A stretch of 64,000 bases of DNA from an uncultured Lachnospiraceae bacterium (GCA_947176505.1 CAMWQW010000014.1:51557-115556), one strand, 5' to 3'. Positions 1-9,278 are shown, counted from the stretch's first letter. The notes: generated from the sequence alone by a model not told the origin. A program made the numbers and translations.

Positions 1-115
1 CATTCTTCAATGTTTCCGATACGCACGCACTATACTCACTCACTTTTGCATTCTCCACCCTTCGACTGCACAGGGAAAGAGCTGCTATACTCCACAGAAT
101 GAATCCCTTTTTAAT
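1..115 (-). CDS. possible N-terminus of an exported protein running off the left edge
   Basis: On the minus strand an open frame without ATG runs from about position 115 to the window edge. It begins ATT AAA AAG and gives a basic start, then a hydrophobic stretch (GFILWSIAALSL), like a signal peptide. A ribosome-binding-like GGGAG lies 6 nt before the ATT. It may be a rare ATT start, a gene whose ATG has mutated, or chance. It follows the NlpC/P60 gene in the same direction. No family can be assigned from about 38 residues. Confidence 0.25.
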   Translation of the reverse strand, partial: MKKGFILWSIAALSLCSRRVENAKVSEYSACVSETLKN

Positions 116-175
116 TTTCCGCTCCCTTCTGCCATGACTTTTTATGGTACTACAAGTTTTGACATGGCGATCAAG

Positions 176-1453
176 TCACACAATTCTTCTTACAGTCACA
201 ATGCTCCTGTACGTAGCCGACGTAATTTTAATTCCCGTCCTCTCCGTACTGGCATGAACAATCTGCCCGTTTCCGATGTATATTCCGACATGTCCTCCAT
301 AATAAATAATATCCCCGGGCTGGGCTTCTGAATAAGATACTGCTCTGCCCACCCCTGACTGTGCATAAGAACTTCTCGGAAGCGAAATACCGAAGGCCTG
401 ATAAACCGCCATCGTGAAACCGGAGCAATCCGCTCCGTTGGTCAGGCTGGTACCGCCCGCCACATACGGATACCCGATATACTGACATGCAAAGTCGGCA
501 ATCTGCTGCCCTTTGCCGCCACCGCCGGAAGAACTGGGTGCCGGTGTACTGCTGCTACTCTGTTCACTGTTGCTGCCTGTTGTCTTACTTTCCGAATTAG
601 TATCGGATGCGTCGACGGAATCCCCCGAATCTCCCTGCGCGGCAAGCAGTGCTTCCTGCTCTGCCCTTCTTCGTTCCTCTTCTTCCCTGCGTTTACGTTC
701 TTCCTCTTCTCTTCGTCTACGCTCCTCTTCCTCCAGCTTTTTAATCTGCGCCGTTTCCTGCTTAATCCTTGCAGTATAGGCTGCTGCCTCCTGTTTTGCT
801 TTGGCAAGCATAAGACTATAATTCTCGTACTCTTCCTGCTTTTGTGCCAAAACCTCTTCCACGTAAGCCTGCTCTTCCTCCAATTCTGTCTTGGAAGTCT
901 CAAGCTCGGATTTTTCCTCCTCAAGCCGGTCCTGCAAATCCGCTACCTGCTGTACGGTAGCCTCATATTCGTCCAACAGTCTTCTGTCATACTCATACAG
1001 CTCCTCAACATAACTCGCCTTGTTAAGCATATCGCTCATGTTTTTTGAACTGAAGAGTATTTGCAGATAAGATGCCTCTCCCTGCTCATACATGAACTGT
1101 ATACGGATTTTCATGGACTCATACTGCTTATCTTTCTCTTCAACCGCAGCATCGTACTCTATCTGCGTCTGCTCGATATCCGCTTCCTTGTTCTTGATTG
1201 CTTCCTCGATCAGATTAATATCTGTCAGCAGCGCAACCATCTCCGCGTCCAACTCCTCGATTTCTTCGCTGATATCCGCCTGCGCGCCTTTGGCATCAGA
1301 AATCTGCTGGTTGACATTGTCCAACTGCGACTGGTTATTCTTAATATCCTTTTGAAGATCAGAAATAGTAGTAGCCGATACCGGATCTGCTACTAACAGA
1401 AACAATATGAATGATATTACAACACATATCGTCTGTACATATCTTTTCTTCAT
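176..1453 (-). CDS. secreted NlpC/P60 peptidoglycan hydrolase with coiled-coil N-terminal domain
   Basis: Probable cell-wall DL-endopeptidase that cuts stem peptides outside the membrane. A basic N-terminus and hydrophobic segment form a signal peptide ending near VSA. About 200 residues of heptad-rich Glu/Gln/Lys coiled coil follow, as in CwlO/PcsB-like proteins. An Arg/Glu-rich stretch and a Ser/Thr/Pro/Gly linker lead to a C-terminal NlpC/P60 domain. The catalytic Cys is in DCSGF (about residue 343) and the His residues are in GGHVGIYIG and VHAS. I start at the second ATG (1453), because GATGAGG is then 9 nt upstream; an ATG at 1468 is in frame. It lies 3' of asnS in the same direction. 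Confidence 0.9.
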   Translation of the reverse strand: MKKRYVQTICVVISFILFLLVADPVSATTISDLQKDIKNNQSQLDNVNQQISDAKGAQADISEEIEELDAEMVALLTDINLIEEAIKNKEADIEQTQIEYDAAVEEKDKQYESMKIRIQFMYEQGEASYLQILFSSKNMSDMLNKASYVEELYEYDRRLLDEYEATVQQVADLQDRLEEEKSELETSKTELEEEQAYVEEVLAQKQEEYENYSLMLAKAKQEAAAYTARIKQETAQIKKLEEEERRRREEEERKRREEEERRRAEQEALLAAQGDSGDSVDASDTNSESKTTGSNSEQSSSSTPAPSSSGGGGKGQQIADFACQYIGYPYVAGGTSLTNGADCSGFTMAVYQAFGISLPRSSYAQSGVGRAVSYSEAQPGDIIYYGGHVGIYIGNGQIVHASTERTGIKITSATYRSIVTVRRIV

Positions 1454-1546
1454 TCTTCCGTGCCTCATCTGTTATTATCATTTTTTGTCACACACATCCG
1501 CGTTTTACAGCAGTGCATACAGTCCCTTTGCCATATTGCGGTGTTT

Positions 1547-2947
1547 TTACAGTTCGCAGTTATTGACGGTTCTTGGGAATGGAACAACATCTCTGATATT
1601 TCCCATACCGGTCAGGTACATAACACATCTCTCAAATCCGAGCCCGAACCCTGCATGTCTTGCAGAGCCATATTTTCTAAGGTCGAGGTAGAACTGATAA
1701 TCGTCTTTATTCAGCCCCATCTCCTCCATTCTCTTCTCCAGTACTTCCAGATTATCTTCTCTTTGGCTGCCGCCGATAATCTCCCCAATCCCCGGCACGA
1801 GACAATCCATAGCGGCAACTGTCCTGCCATCCTCATTCAGCTTCATATAGAATGCTTTGATTTCCTTCGGATAATCCGTCACGAACACAGGACGCTTAAA
1901 TTCCTGCTCTGTCAGGTATCTTTCATGTTCGGTCTGTAAGTCGCATCCCCAAGATACCTTGTACTCAAATTCATCATTGTGCTTCTCAAGAATCTTAATC
2001 GCGTCCGTATAGGTCACATGCGCAAAATCGGAATTGAGTACATGGTTCAGTCTCTCAATCAAACCTTTATCTACAAATTGATTAAAGAAATTCATCTCCT
2101 CCGGAGCATTCTCCAGTACATATCGGATTACATGTTTAAGCATTGCTTCCGCAAGCATCATATCATCCGTCAAATCAGCAAAAGCAATCTCCGGCTCAAT
2201 CATCCAGAATTCTGCCGCGTGCCTCGTCGTATTGGAATTCTCCGCCCGGAACGTAGGACCAAAAGTATATACATTTTTGAATGCAAAAGCATATGTCTCC
2301 ACATTGAGCTGTCCGCTGACGGTCAGATTCGTGGCTTTTCCGAAGAAATCCTGACTGTAATCCACCTGTCCGTCCTCTGTCATCGGAAGATTATTCATAT
2401 CAAGCGTCGTTACTTGGAACATCTCACCTGCACCCTCGCAGTCGCTTCCCGTGATAATAGGCGTATGCACATACACAAATCCTCTCTCTTGGAAAAAGGT
2501 ATGAATCGCGTAGGCAATCAGCGAACGCACACGAAATGTTGCTTGAAAAGTATTTGTTCTCGGACGCAGATGTGAAATCGTTCTCAAATACTCAAAGCTG
2601 TGCCGCTTCTTCTGCAACGGGTAGTCTGCTGTAGACTCGCCTTCTATTATAATCTCTTCCGCCTGCATCTCGAATGCCTGCTTCGCCTGAGGTGTTGCTA
2701 TCATCTTACCCCTCGCGACAATCGCAGAGCCTACATTCAATTTGGAAATTGTATCAAAATTTCCCAGCGTATCATTATATACCACCTGAAGCGGTTCAAA
2801 AAACGTACCGTCATTGAGGACGATAAAGCCAAATGTCTTGGAATCTCTGATGCTTCTTACCCATCCGCCCACAATCACTTCCTTGTCGATATAATCTGCA
2901 GTACTCCGGTATAACTCCTTAATATCCGTCAAATTCATGCTTCCCAT
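1547..2947 (-). CDS. asnS: asparaginyl-tRNA synthetase
   Basis: Class IIb aminoacyl-tRNA synthetase that charges tRNA-Asn in the cytoplasm. An N-terminal OB-fold ([19 protein letters not shown]) is followed by a class II catalytic core with motif 2 ([21 protein letters not shown]) and motif 3 ([15 protein letters not shown]). The EFWMIEPE form and the 466-residue length fit AsnRS rather than AspRS. An AAGGAG lies 10 nt before the first ATG; a second ATG three codons on is possible. The gene is 47 nt downstream of the PPIase-like lipoprotein gene and may be cotranscribed with it. Confidence 0.97.
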   Translation of the reverse strand: MGSMNLTDIKELYRSTADYIDKEVIVGGWVRSIRDSKTFGFIVLNDGTFFEPLQVVYNDTLGNFDTISKLNVGSAIVARGKMIATPQAKQAFEMQAEEIIIEGESTADYPLQKKRHSFEYLRTISHLRPRTNTFQATFRVRSLIAYAIHTFFQERGFVYVHTPIITGSDCEGAGEMFQVTTLDMNNLPMTEDGQVDYSQDFFGKATNLTVSGQLNVETYAFAFKNVYTFGPTFRAENSNTTRHAAEFWMIEPEIAFADLTDDMMLAEAMLKHVIRYVLENAPEEMNFFNQFVDKGLIERLNHVLNSDFAHVTYTDAIKILEKHNDEFEYKVSWGCDLQTEHERYLTEQEFKRPVFVTDYPKEIKAFYMKLNEDGRTVAAMDCLVPGIGEIIGGSQREDNLEVLEKRMEEMGLNKDDYQFYLDLRKYGSARHAGFGLGFERCVMYLTGMGNIRDVVPFPRTVNNCEL

Positions 2948-2994
2948 ACTACTTTCTCTCCTTCTTTATCCCTGTTCTGTATATATTCCGATCG

Positions 2995-4101
2995 TTACTC
3001 TGCACTATCCTCCACAGTCGTTGTCTCGATATTGCCGTTTTCTTTTAAGAATTCCATGACATTCTTTTTCATGAGCTGTTCCCTGAGCATTTCCAAATCA
3101 GTATTCTTCCGGTATTCTTCCTCGGATTCGTAATTGTAGGCTTCCACCCTACTGCTGACTTCCTCTTGAATCTGCTCATCCGTCGGGTTGAGTCCCTCAG
3201 CATCAGCAATTGCCTGATACATAATATACTGCTGTGCGGCTGTCAGTGCATCTTCTTTAAATCTCGCTTCATACTCTTCTTCACTCATGCCGTAATACAT
3301 CAGCATATACTGCACCAGCGTCATACTCTGCACTGTCGCCTGTGCAGTCATGGAATCTTTCAGATTCTGATAGAAACGGTCCACCATCTGAGCTGGCGGC
3401 TCTTTAAACGTACAGCCAGCCATAATGGTATCCGTCAACGTATTCTCAATTGTGTTCTCATAAGTCTGCACTTCACTCTCATAGAAAGAATTATATAGGT
3501 AATCCTCAAACTGTTTCGTCGTTTCACATCCTTCTATGCCCAATGTTTTCACAAATTCATCCGTGTATTCCGGCATCTTCTGCCTCGTTATACTGTTGAC
3601 AGTAACCTCGAATACAACAGGTACACCTGAAAGGTCGGGATTGTTATCATATGGATCCGGGAAGGCGAGATCAAGTGAAACCGTCTCTCCGACCTTTGCA
3701 CCAATCAGACCGTCCTCAAAACCGTCAATAAACCGATGGGAACCTATCGTCAAGTCAAATCCGGCACCGGTGCCTCCTTCGAATGCTTCCCCGTCAATAT
3801 ATCCCGTAAAATCAATGTTGGCTATATCACCGGTCTCAACTGCACCGTCCGTCACATTCTCGGATGTCGCATATTGCGGCAATACATAAAGCTGGAGGTA
3901 CATGTCCACCAGACCATCCTCGACAACCGGTTCGGCTGCCGATGCCGGGATTCCGACATAATTACCCAGCGTCACATATTTTGACACCTTGATATCTTTC
4001 AGATACTCTTTACTGCCGCAGGCAGTTATCATCAAAGACGCTGCCACAGCCAACAGCAGTGCGATTCTCCGCCTGCCCATATTTTTTACCTGTTTTTTCA
4101 T
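2995..4101 (-). CDS. trigger-factor-like FKBP peptidyl-prolyl isomerase lipoprotein
   Basis: Likely extracytoplasmic foldase anchored as a lipoprotein. A type II signal peptide ends in lipobox ITAC with Cys28. An FKBP-type domain follows at about residues 85-175 (GDIANIDFTGYIDGEAFEGG, IGSHRFIDGFEDGLIGAKVGE), then a helical C-terminal region like the trigger factor C-domain (residues 180-350). It lacks the trigger factor ribosome-binding N-domain. The order FKBP then trigger factor C-domain on a lipid anchor suggests an exported chaperone, functionally analogous to PrsA. GGAGG sits just upstream of the ATG. Confidence 0.88.
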   Translation of the reverse strand: MKKQVKNMGRRRIALLLAVAASLMITACGSKEYLKDIKVSKYVTLGNYVGIPASAAEPVVEDGLVDMYLQLYVLPQYATSENVTDGAVETGDIANIDFTGYIDGEAFEGGTGAGFDLTIGSHRFIDGFEDGLIGAKVGETVSLDLAFPDPYDNNPDLSGVPVVFEVTVNSITRQKMPEYTDEFVKTLGIEGCETTKQFEDYLYNSFYESEVQTYENTIENTLTDTIMAGCTFKEPPAQMVDRFYQNLKDSMTAQATVQSMTLVQYMLMYYGMSEEEYEARFKEDALTAAQQYIMYQAIADAEGLNPTDEQIQEEVSSRVEAYNYESEEEYRKNTDLEMLREQLMKKNVMEFLKENGNIETTTVEDSAE

Positions 4102-4260
4102 AATATACCTCCGTTTATCCTGCTCCGCTTAAGAGCGTCGAACTGCCGGATTATCATCCGCTATCATTCTACGATTAGCAATGCCTAAAACCATACTTTA
4201 TTAATATATCATAATCTGCCCTTTCTTAAAAGAGTTTCTTCCGAACATTAAGAATTCTCC

Positions 4261-4289
4261 TTGCTTAAAGTCGTAATCAATGATAAAAT
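4261..4289 (+). promoter_or_regulatory. sigma-A-type promoter for the 4328 gene
   Basis: TTGCTT at 4261-4266 and TAAAAT at 4284-4289 are separated by 17 nt, about 40 nt before the chosen start codon. It lies in the divergent interval between the lipoprotein gene and the small membrane protein gene. Confidence 0.55.
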
Positions 4290-4327
4290 ATCCATTACAT
4301 GCAGTAAGTAATTTCGGAGGTATTCGG

Positions 4328-4804
4328 ATGAACACATTAACGATTGTTTTATTGGTTATTCTGGCAATTATGATTGTTGCCGTTGTCGTACTATATTTTC
4401 TGGGTAAGAAAGCTCAGAAAAAGCAGAATGAACAGCAGGCGCAAATCGATGCGATGAAGCAGACGGTCTCTATGCTGATCATAGATAAGAAACGTATGAA
4501 GCTTAAGGATGCCGGGCTTCCTCAGGCAGTTATGGAGCAGACTCCGAAGTGGCTTCGTGGTTCCAAACTTCCGGTCGTCAAAGCGAAAGTCGGACCTCAG
4601 ATTATGACTTTGATCTGTGAAGAGAAGATTTTTGATTCCGTCCCTGTAAAAAAAGAGGTCAAGGCGGTCGTCAGCGGCATCTACATAACGGATGTCAAAG
4701 GACTGCACGGCAAGCCGGTTGTCACGGAGCAGAAGAAAAAGAGCAAGTTCAAACAGTTAGTGGAACGTGCGCAGGAGAAAGCCGGCGCAAAACCGATCAA
4801 ATGA
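4328..4804 (+). CDS. small single-pass membrane protein of unknown function
   Basis: 158 residues. Residues 3-26 form one strongly hydrophobic segment, followed by a basic/Gln-rich juxtamembrane helix (KKAQKKQNEQQAQIDAMKQ) and a cytoplasmic basic domain of about 110 residues that ends in a Lys-rich tail. I do not recognise a named family. GGAGG is 7 nt before ATG 4328, so the in-frame ATG at 4280 is unlikely to be used. It is monocistronic between a promoter and a bidirectional terminator. Confidence 0.8.
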   Translation: MNTLTIVLLVILAIMIVAVVVLYFLGKKAQKKQNEQQAQIDAMKQTVSMLIIDKKRMKLKDAGLPQAVMEQTPKWLRGSKLPVVKAKVGPQIMTLICEEKIFDSVPVKKEVKAVVSGIYITDVKGLHGKPVVTEQKKKSKFKQLVERAQEKAGAKPIK

Positions 4805-4809
4805 CAATA

Positions 4810-4841
4810 CAGCAGTTTCTCAGTTGAGTGAGAAGCTGCTG
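4810..4841. terminator. bidirectional terminator overlapping the 3' end of the DUF1934 gene
   Basis: A stem pairs CAGCAG-TTCTCA with TGAGAA-CTGCTG, with one mismatched pair and a short loop, followed by TTTTCTTT on the plus strand. The stop codon of the convergent minus-strand gene (4820-4822) lies inside the stem. Confidence 0.75.
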
Positions 4842-5269
4842 TTTTCTTTGGAACATATATTGATTCTGATATGGCAGTCGGACAGAAACTCATAGTTGAC
4901 ATCCAGCGAATAATCTACATCCACTGTAATATTGTCCTCCTGCTCATCAATCCGTATTTTTTTTGTATCTATCCCGATAAGAATCTGTCCGAAAGGAGTG
5001 TTATAGTTCGTCAGATTTTTCTTGCTTTCCTGAAAAACCATATGTACGTTCACCAGCCCGTTTCTGGATAGTTCTAACATATGTTCGCTAAACTTTAATC
5101 TGTTCTTGGTGGGCTGGCTGAAGCCTTCCGTGACTTCTTCATATACCACGTAGTGCTTATCGTTCCTCTTATAGTAATCACCGACCGTCACCATTTCTAT
5201 CTTGTCGGCATCCTCTTCACGCTGGTCAAACTGCAGCCCTCGGAGCGTCAATAATACTTCCTGTGTCAT
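4820..5269 (-). CDS. DUF1934 (YwiB-like) protein
   Basis: 149 residues, matching the DUF1934/YwiB family length and its lipocalin-like beta-barrel pattern: alternating strands such as EVLLTLRG, DKHYVVYEE and VDVDYSLDVNYEFLSDCHIRI. No catalytic residues are evident and the role of the family is not established. AAGGTG lies 5 nt before the ATG. It is followed on the same strand by murI about 130 nt upstream, so it may be in that transcript. Confidence 0.8.
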   Translation of the reverse strand: MTQEVLLTLRGLQFDQREEDADKIEMVTVGDYYKRNDKHYVVYEEVTEGFSQPTKNRLKFSEHMLELSRNGLVNVHMVFQESKKNLTNYNTPFGQILIGIDTKKIRIDEQEDNITVDVDYSLDVNYEFLSDCHIRINICSKENSSFSLN

Positions 5270-5402
5270 ATATACACCTTGTTATCTTCCTGTTATATTT
5301 ATATTCTTTTTGTTACGATATATTTCTATTCATCTTCTGCCATATCCCTATTCTCTTTCTTCTGTCCGCCTGACAATTCTGCGTAACTTTGCTTAAATCC
5401 TT

Positions 5403-6236
5403 CTAATATTCATCTATATTAATAACTTTAGCGGACAAAATACCATAGGTCAGGATAGAATTGGCAAACTTCTGAAATTTATCCGCCGCATCACTGACGA
5501 AAAATCGGTACAACTCTGTTCCAAGCCCCGGTCTGTGCTCGCTCTCCAACCCTTTTTCCTGCAAAAGTCTCTTCAATGCCATCGCCGTCTCATATGCGGG
5601 ATTTACCAACGTTACGCTTTCTCCCATAATCTTTCCTATTGTAGAACGAATGATCGGATAATGCGTACATCCTAGTATTAACGTATCGATGCCCACGTCG
5701 ATAAGCCCCGTCAGGTATCTTCTTGCTATCTCGTCCGTCACCGGGTCTTCCCACAGCCCCTCTTCCACCAAAGGGACAAAAAGCGGACATGCTTTGCTGA
5801 GCACCAACGCATCGGAATCATTTTCTTTTATGTACCGGCTGTATATGCCGCTGCCGATTGTTGCCTCCGTGGCAATCACACCGATTTTATCGTTCTTTGT
5901 CGTGCCGATTGCCGTTTTCGCACCGGGTCTTACCACATCGACAATCGGAAGGTCTACCTCTTGTTCCAGTGCGTCCAAGGCGCAGGCGCTGACGCTGTTA
6001 CATGCAACTACAATTGCCTTAACTTCCTGCGTTTGTAGAAATCTTACAATCTGCTTGGAGAACTTCGTAATCGTCTCCTTCGACTTACTTCCGTATGGCA
6101 CCCTCGCCGTATCGCCAAAATATACAATCCGTTCATTAGGGAGCTGGCGCATGATTTCTCTTGCCACCGTCAGCCCGCCGACCCCCGAATCGAAAACTCC
6201 TATCGGTCTGTTACGCAATTCTTCCTGTTCGCTCAT
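5403..6236 (-). CDS. murI: glutamate racemase
   Basis: Interconverts L- and D-glutamate to supply D-Glu for peptidoglycan stem peptides. Conserved blocks are present: IGVFDSGVGGLTV with Asp16, VVACNSVSA with catalytic Cys79, and ILGCTHYP with catalytic Cys190. The 277-residue length is typical. The first Cys motif reads ACNSVS instead of the common ACNTAS, but the Cys is kept. It is 28 nt downstream of a small membrane protein gene, so the two probably form an operon. Confidence 0.96.
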   Translation of the reverse strand: MSEQEELRNRPIGVFDSGVGGLTVAREIMRQLPNERIVYFGDTARVPYGSKSKETITKFSKQIVRFLQTQEVKAIVVACNSVSACALDALEQEVDLPIVDVVRPGAKTAIGTTKNDKIGVIATEATIGSGIYSRYIKENDSDALVLSKACPLFVPLVEEGLWEDPVTDEIARRYLTGLIDVGIDTLILGCTHYPIIRSTIGKIMGESVTLVNPAYETAMALKRLLQEKGLESEHRPGLGTELYRFFVSDAADKFQKFANSILTYGILSAKVINIDEY

Positions 6237-6264
6237 AGCAATCTCTTTTCTAATTCTATTTCTT

Positions 6265-6558
6265 CTATTCCTTATTCTGCTTCTTATTCTTCTGTTGTTC
6301 CAACCATTCTAACAGTCTGCTCCTGACGATGACTTCATCTCCCGATGCACTTAAGATTCCCTGATAATCAGTCTGTTCGAGTACAATTTCCTGTCCCTGC
6401 GATATGATGACTTGCACACATGTATTCTCTGTAAAACACAACTCCGGATATAAAACTCCCCACCATGCAAGCGCCATAATACCGGCGGCTGCTGTCCGAA
6501 AGCACAAATTATTGTAAACTTTTTTTACAAAGATACAGATATTCTTTCTGTTCTGCAT
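6265..6558 (-). CDS. small hypothetical membrane-anchored protein
   Basis: 97 residues: a short basic N-terminus, one hydrophobic segment (about residues 20-37, containing AAAGIMALAWWGVL), then a small domain predicted to lie outside the membrane and a charged tail (EQQKNKKQNKE). I do not recognise a family. GGGAG precedes the ATG, and the spacing to murI suggests cotranscription. It could relate to the cell wall by context only. Confidence 0.6.
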   Translation of the reverse strand: MQNRKNICIFVKKVYNNLCFRTAAAGIMALAWWGVLYPELCFTENTCVQVIISQGQEIVLEQTDYQGILSASGDEVIVRSRLLEWLEQQKNKKQNKE

Positions 6559-6642
6559 ACCGTCACACTCCCTGCCCGGCTGCCGCTCATCTTCTATGCC
6601 GCGCCGTTATTTACGTTAGAAGTGTAACCGCTATCTGTCTCT

Positions 6643-7338
6643 TTATACATCAGACCGTGTTTTGTCCTGCTCCAACCTGATCTGCCTGATAATAGATTTC
6701 TCCTGATTGTCAATATGGAGCTTTGCAGCGCGCGCTGCGCCTTCCTTATCATGCTTCACAATGCTTTCATATATCATTCTATGCTCGTCAACCAGATTAT
6801 CATGACGGTTTTCATCTTTAATATACTCAAAACGATATCTGTACATCTGCTCCGACAGATTATTGATCAATTGAATCAGCCTCTGATTTCCAGTAGCTTT
6901 CACAATAATATCATGAAGCTCCACATCCGCCTTCGCAATGATCGTCGCATCTTTGGTCTCTGTCGCGCTCTCAAACTCCTCGCAGGCTTTCTTGAGCTGT
7001 TCTGTTGCCTCCTCGTCAATTCTGTCACAGGCAAGTTCCACGCAGAGCGCATCTAACGCACGTCGTACCTCCAGCACATCTTTCAGGCTCTTTTCCGTAA
7101 TCTGTGCCACTTCTGCGCCACGACGCGGAATCATAATCACCAGTCCTTCCAGTTCCAGCTTGCGAATTGCCTCCCGTATCGGTGTCCTGCTGACTCCGAG
7201 TCGGTTCGCCAGATGAATCTCCATCAGCCTCTCTCCCGGTTTCAGTTCTCCCGTCAGAATTGCTTTGCGCAGCGTGTTAAACACGACATCCCGAAGCGGA
7301 AGAAATTCATCCATTGTCATATCAAAGTTGTCTCCCAT
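6643..7338 (-). CDS. GntR-family regulator, FadR/FCD subfamily
   Basis: An N-terminal winged helix (residues about 8-75, with GERLMEIHLANRLGVSRTPIREAI as the recognition region) is followed by an all-helical FCD ligand-binding domain. That domain carries the metal-binding-type pattern AKADVELHDIIVKATGN and a later DEHRMI. Such proteins repress genes of organic or amino acid metabolism. The annotated start is the ATG at 7338, with AAAGG 10 nt upstream; an in-frame GTG at 7347 is too close to the SD. It lies 28 nt downstream of ispE, a neighbour pair I recall as common in clostridia, so it may simply share the transcript. Confidence 0.9.
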   Translation of the reverse strand: MGDNFDMTMDEFLPLRDVVFNTLRKAILTGELKPGERLMEIHLANRLGVSRTPIREAIRKLELEGLVIMIPRRGAEVAQITEKSLKDVLEVRRALDALCVELACDRIDEEATEQLKKACEEFESATETKDATIIAKADVELHDIIVKATGNQRLIQLINNLSEQMYRYRFEYIKDENRHDNLVDEHRMIYESIVKHDKEGAARAAKLHIDNQEKSIIRQIRLEQDKTRSDV

Positions 7339-7366
7339 ACAAGCCACACCTTTCTCTCTGTCCGCA

Positions 7367-8236
7367 TTATCTGCAAAATACGGTCACAAAAACCTGTTCC
7401 GCAAGCTCTCGTTCTCTTACGGCTTCCGCTGCTGCTTCGGCTTCTTCACGATTGGTAAAAATGCCGAATACTGTCGGACCGCTGCCGCTCATCAGTGCAT
7501 TTTCCGCCCCTTTGTTTTGTAACAATTGTTTCAATTCTTCTATCACGGGATACTCTTTCGCAGTCACAGTCTCCAGTACGTTACCGAGTCTGTCAGTAAT
7601 CCCTTGAAGATTCCCTTCCTCCAGCGCAGCCATCATACCGTCTATATCAGGATGGTACGACAGCCTGTCAGCGTGCAGGTTCCCGTACACAAAACCGGTG
7701 GACACATTAATGTCCGGTTTTGCCACCACAAGAAAACAATCCGGTGGAGCGGGCAGCGGCGTCAATATCTCCCCAATGCCCTCTGAAAGCATCGTTCCTC
7801 CCACAAGACAGTAGGGAATGTCTGCACCTAATGTTACACCAAATGCTTGTAATTCCTCTATAGAATATCCCATACCGAAAAGCTCATTCACCCCCCTCAT
7901 AGTGGCTGCCGCATCAGAGCTTCCGCCCGCCATACCCGCAGCAATGGGGATTCTCTTCGTCAGAGTTATCCTCACACCTTCCGTAATTCCCCTCTCTCTG
8001 AAAAGAAGCTCTGCTGCTTTACAAATTAAATTATCGCCATTAACGGGAAGTTCTTCATTATCTGTCTTCAACACGATTCCCGGCTGCTGCGTCTTCTCAA
8101 AAAGCAGGTCATCACAAATATCTACCGTCTGCATAATCATCCTGACCTCATGATAGCCATCGCTCCTGCGGCGAAGAACATCTAAACCAATATTAATCTT
8201 TGCATATGCCTTTTGACTGGTTTGTTCCGTTGTCAT
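7367..8236 (-). CDS. ispE: 4-diphosphocytidyl-2-C-methyl-D-erythritol kinase
   Basis: GHMP-superfamily kinase that phosphorylates CDP-ME in the MEP isoprenoid pathway. Visible motifs are the N-terminal AYAKINIGLDVLRRRSDGYHE, the ATP-binding GHMP loop PIAAGMAGGSSDAAA, and a C-terminal SGSGPTVFGIF. The 289-residue length is typical. It is transcribed toward gntR and probably drives it. Confidence 0.96.
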   Translation of the reverse strand: MTTEQTSQKAYAKINIGLDVLRRRSDGYHEVRMIMQTVDICDDLLFEKTQQPGIVLKTDNEELPVNGDNLICKAAELLFRERGITEGVRITLTKRIPIAAGMAGGSSDAAATMRGVNELFGMGYSIEELQAFGVTLGADIPYCLVGGTMLSEGIGEILTPLPAPPDCFLVVAKPDINVSTGFVYGNLHADRLSYHPDIDGMMAALEEGNLQGITDRLGNVLETVTAKEYPVIEELKQLLQNKGAENALMSGSGPTVFGIFTNREEAEAAAEAVRERELAEQVFVTVFCR

Positions 8237-8601
8237 ATCCGGTCTGCCTTTCCTTTTTCATTTTCAGATTTACAGAAATTCTACGGTATTATATTTAAGT
8301 TTTTTTCATTTTATTAAAAAATTGCACTTTGTATACAATTATTGTTCTTAATTATATACAATCCGTATCTTTTCGTCAACTGCAACACCCGTTTTCTGCT
8401 CTTTGGCATTGTTCCATCCGGCTTTCTGCTAAATATTTTCTTTATGTCATGAAACGCCATAAAATTGTTATAAAAAAATATTTTTTTTGATTTTACTCCT
8501 AATTTTTCCATACGGATGGTACGATATAGTAAGTAGAAGCGGGGACTTATCCCTGCAGGCAACCAGAAACATAAAATATTATATTCCAAGGAGGGATACC
8601 A
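8237..8601. other. intergenic region upstream of ispE and the 205-residue protein gene
   Basis: A 365-nt, very AT-rich divergent region. It contains a TATAGT (8525-8530) that could be a -10 for the plus-strand gene, though no good -35 is seen. A small GC hairpin (8539-8556, GCGGGG paired with CCCTGC) falls in its presumed 5' leader. AAGGAGGG lies 6 nt before the ATG at 8602. A 91-codon minus-strand frame here is not supported by composition or RBS. Confidence 0.4.
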
Positions 8602-9219
8602 ATGAGCGTAAACGGAGTTACAGGTGCAACAAATACTTATGATGCTGCCTATCTGGCAAATCAGACCGCTAATACGAAAGCTGCTGCGGAGAATACTTCC
8701 GAGGCTAATGCTTCTGAAAAGAAAGATGATAACGGTGTTGTCTATGAACCATCTAAGGATACTAGCACCAAGAAAACTTACACACAGAATACGAACTTAG
8801 TTAACAAGATGAAAGCAGACGCTGAAGCTCATGCACAGCAGCTTCAGAGTATTGTTGAGCAGTTAATGACCAAACAAGGTCAGACATTCAACAGTGCCAA
8901 TGGTATCTGGTCTATTCTTGCAGGCGGCAACTTAAAAGTAGATGCTGCTACACAGGCACAGGCAAAGAAAGATATTGCAGACGACGGTTACTGGGGTGTT
9001 GAACAGACATCTGACAGAATCATTGATTTTGCAACCGCATTGACAGGCGGTGACCCTGATAAGATTGAAGAAATGCGCGAAGCATTTAAGAAGGGTTACA
9101 AGCAGGCAGAGAAAACATGGGGCGGTCAGCTTCCTGATATCTCTCAGAGAACTTACGATGCTGTAATGGAAAAGTTTGACAAGATGGCAGAAGAAGCCGG
9201 TCTTACAACGTCAAACTAG
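8602..9219 (+). CDS. conserved-looking clostridial protein of unknown function
   Basis: 205 residues with no signal peptide or membrane segment. The first 60 residues are low-complexity and rich in Ala, Thr, Asn and Ser. The rest is helical, with a distinctive block (DDGYWGVEQTSDRIIDFATA, then LTGGDP and KGYKQAEKTWGGQLPDIS). I recall similar unnamed proteins in Lachnospiraceae but no assigned function. A strong SD (AAGGAGGG) and a solid terminator downstream indicate a monocistronic, probably well-expressed gene. It might be exported by a leaderless route, which is speculation. Confidence 0.8.
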   Translation: MSVNGVTGATNTYDAAYLANQTANTKAAAENTSEANASEKKDDNGVVYEPSKDTSTKKTYTQNTNLVNKMKADAEAHAQQLQSIVEQLMTKQGQTFNSANGIWSILAGGNLKVDAATQAQAKKDIADDGYWGVEQTSDRIIDFATALTGGDPDKIEEMREAFKKGYKQAEKTWGGQLPDISQRTYDAVMEKFDKMAEEAGLTTSN

Positions 9220-9252
9220 TCTGTATTATCATACTATTTTACTTAAATAAAA

Positions 9253-9278
9253 GAAGTCAGGTTCTCGAACCTGACTTC
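9253..9278. terminator. bidirectional rho-independent terminator
   Basis: A near-perfect inverted repeat, GAAGTCAGG...CCTGACTTC (extendable to 12 bp), is followed by CTTTATTTC on the plus strand and preceded by AATAAAA. It lies between convergent genes. Confidence 0.88.

Noticed and set aside
8314-8589. A 91-codon minus-strand frame upstream of the 205-residue protein gene
   Set aside because: No SD, no recognisable domain, and it covers the presumed promoter and leader of the plus-strand gene.
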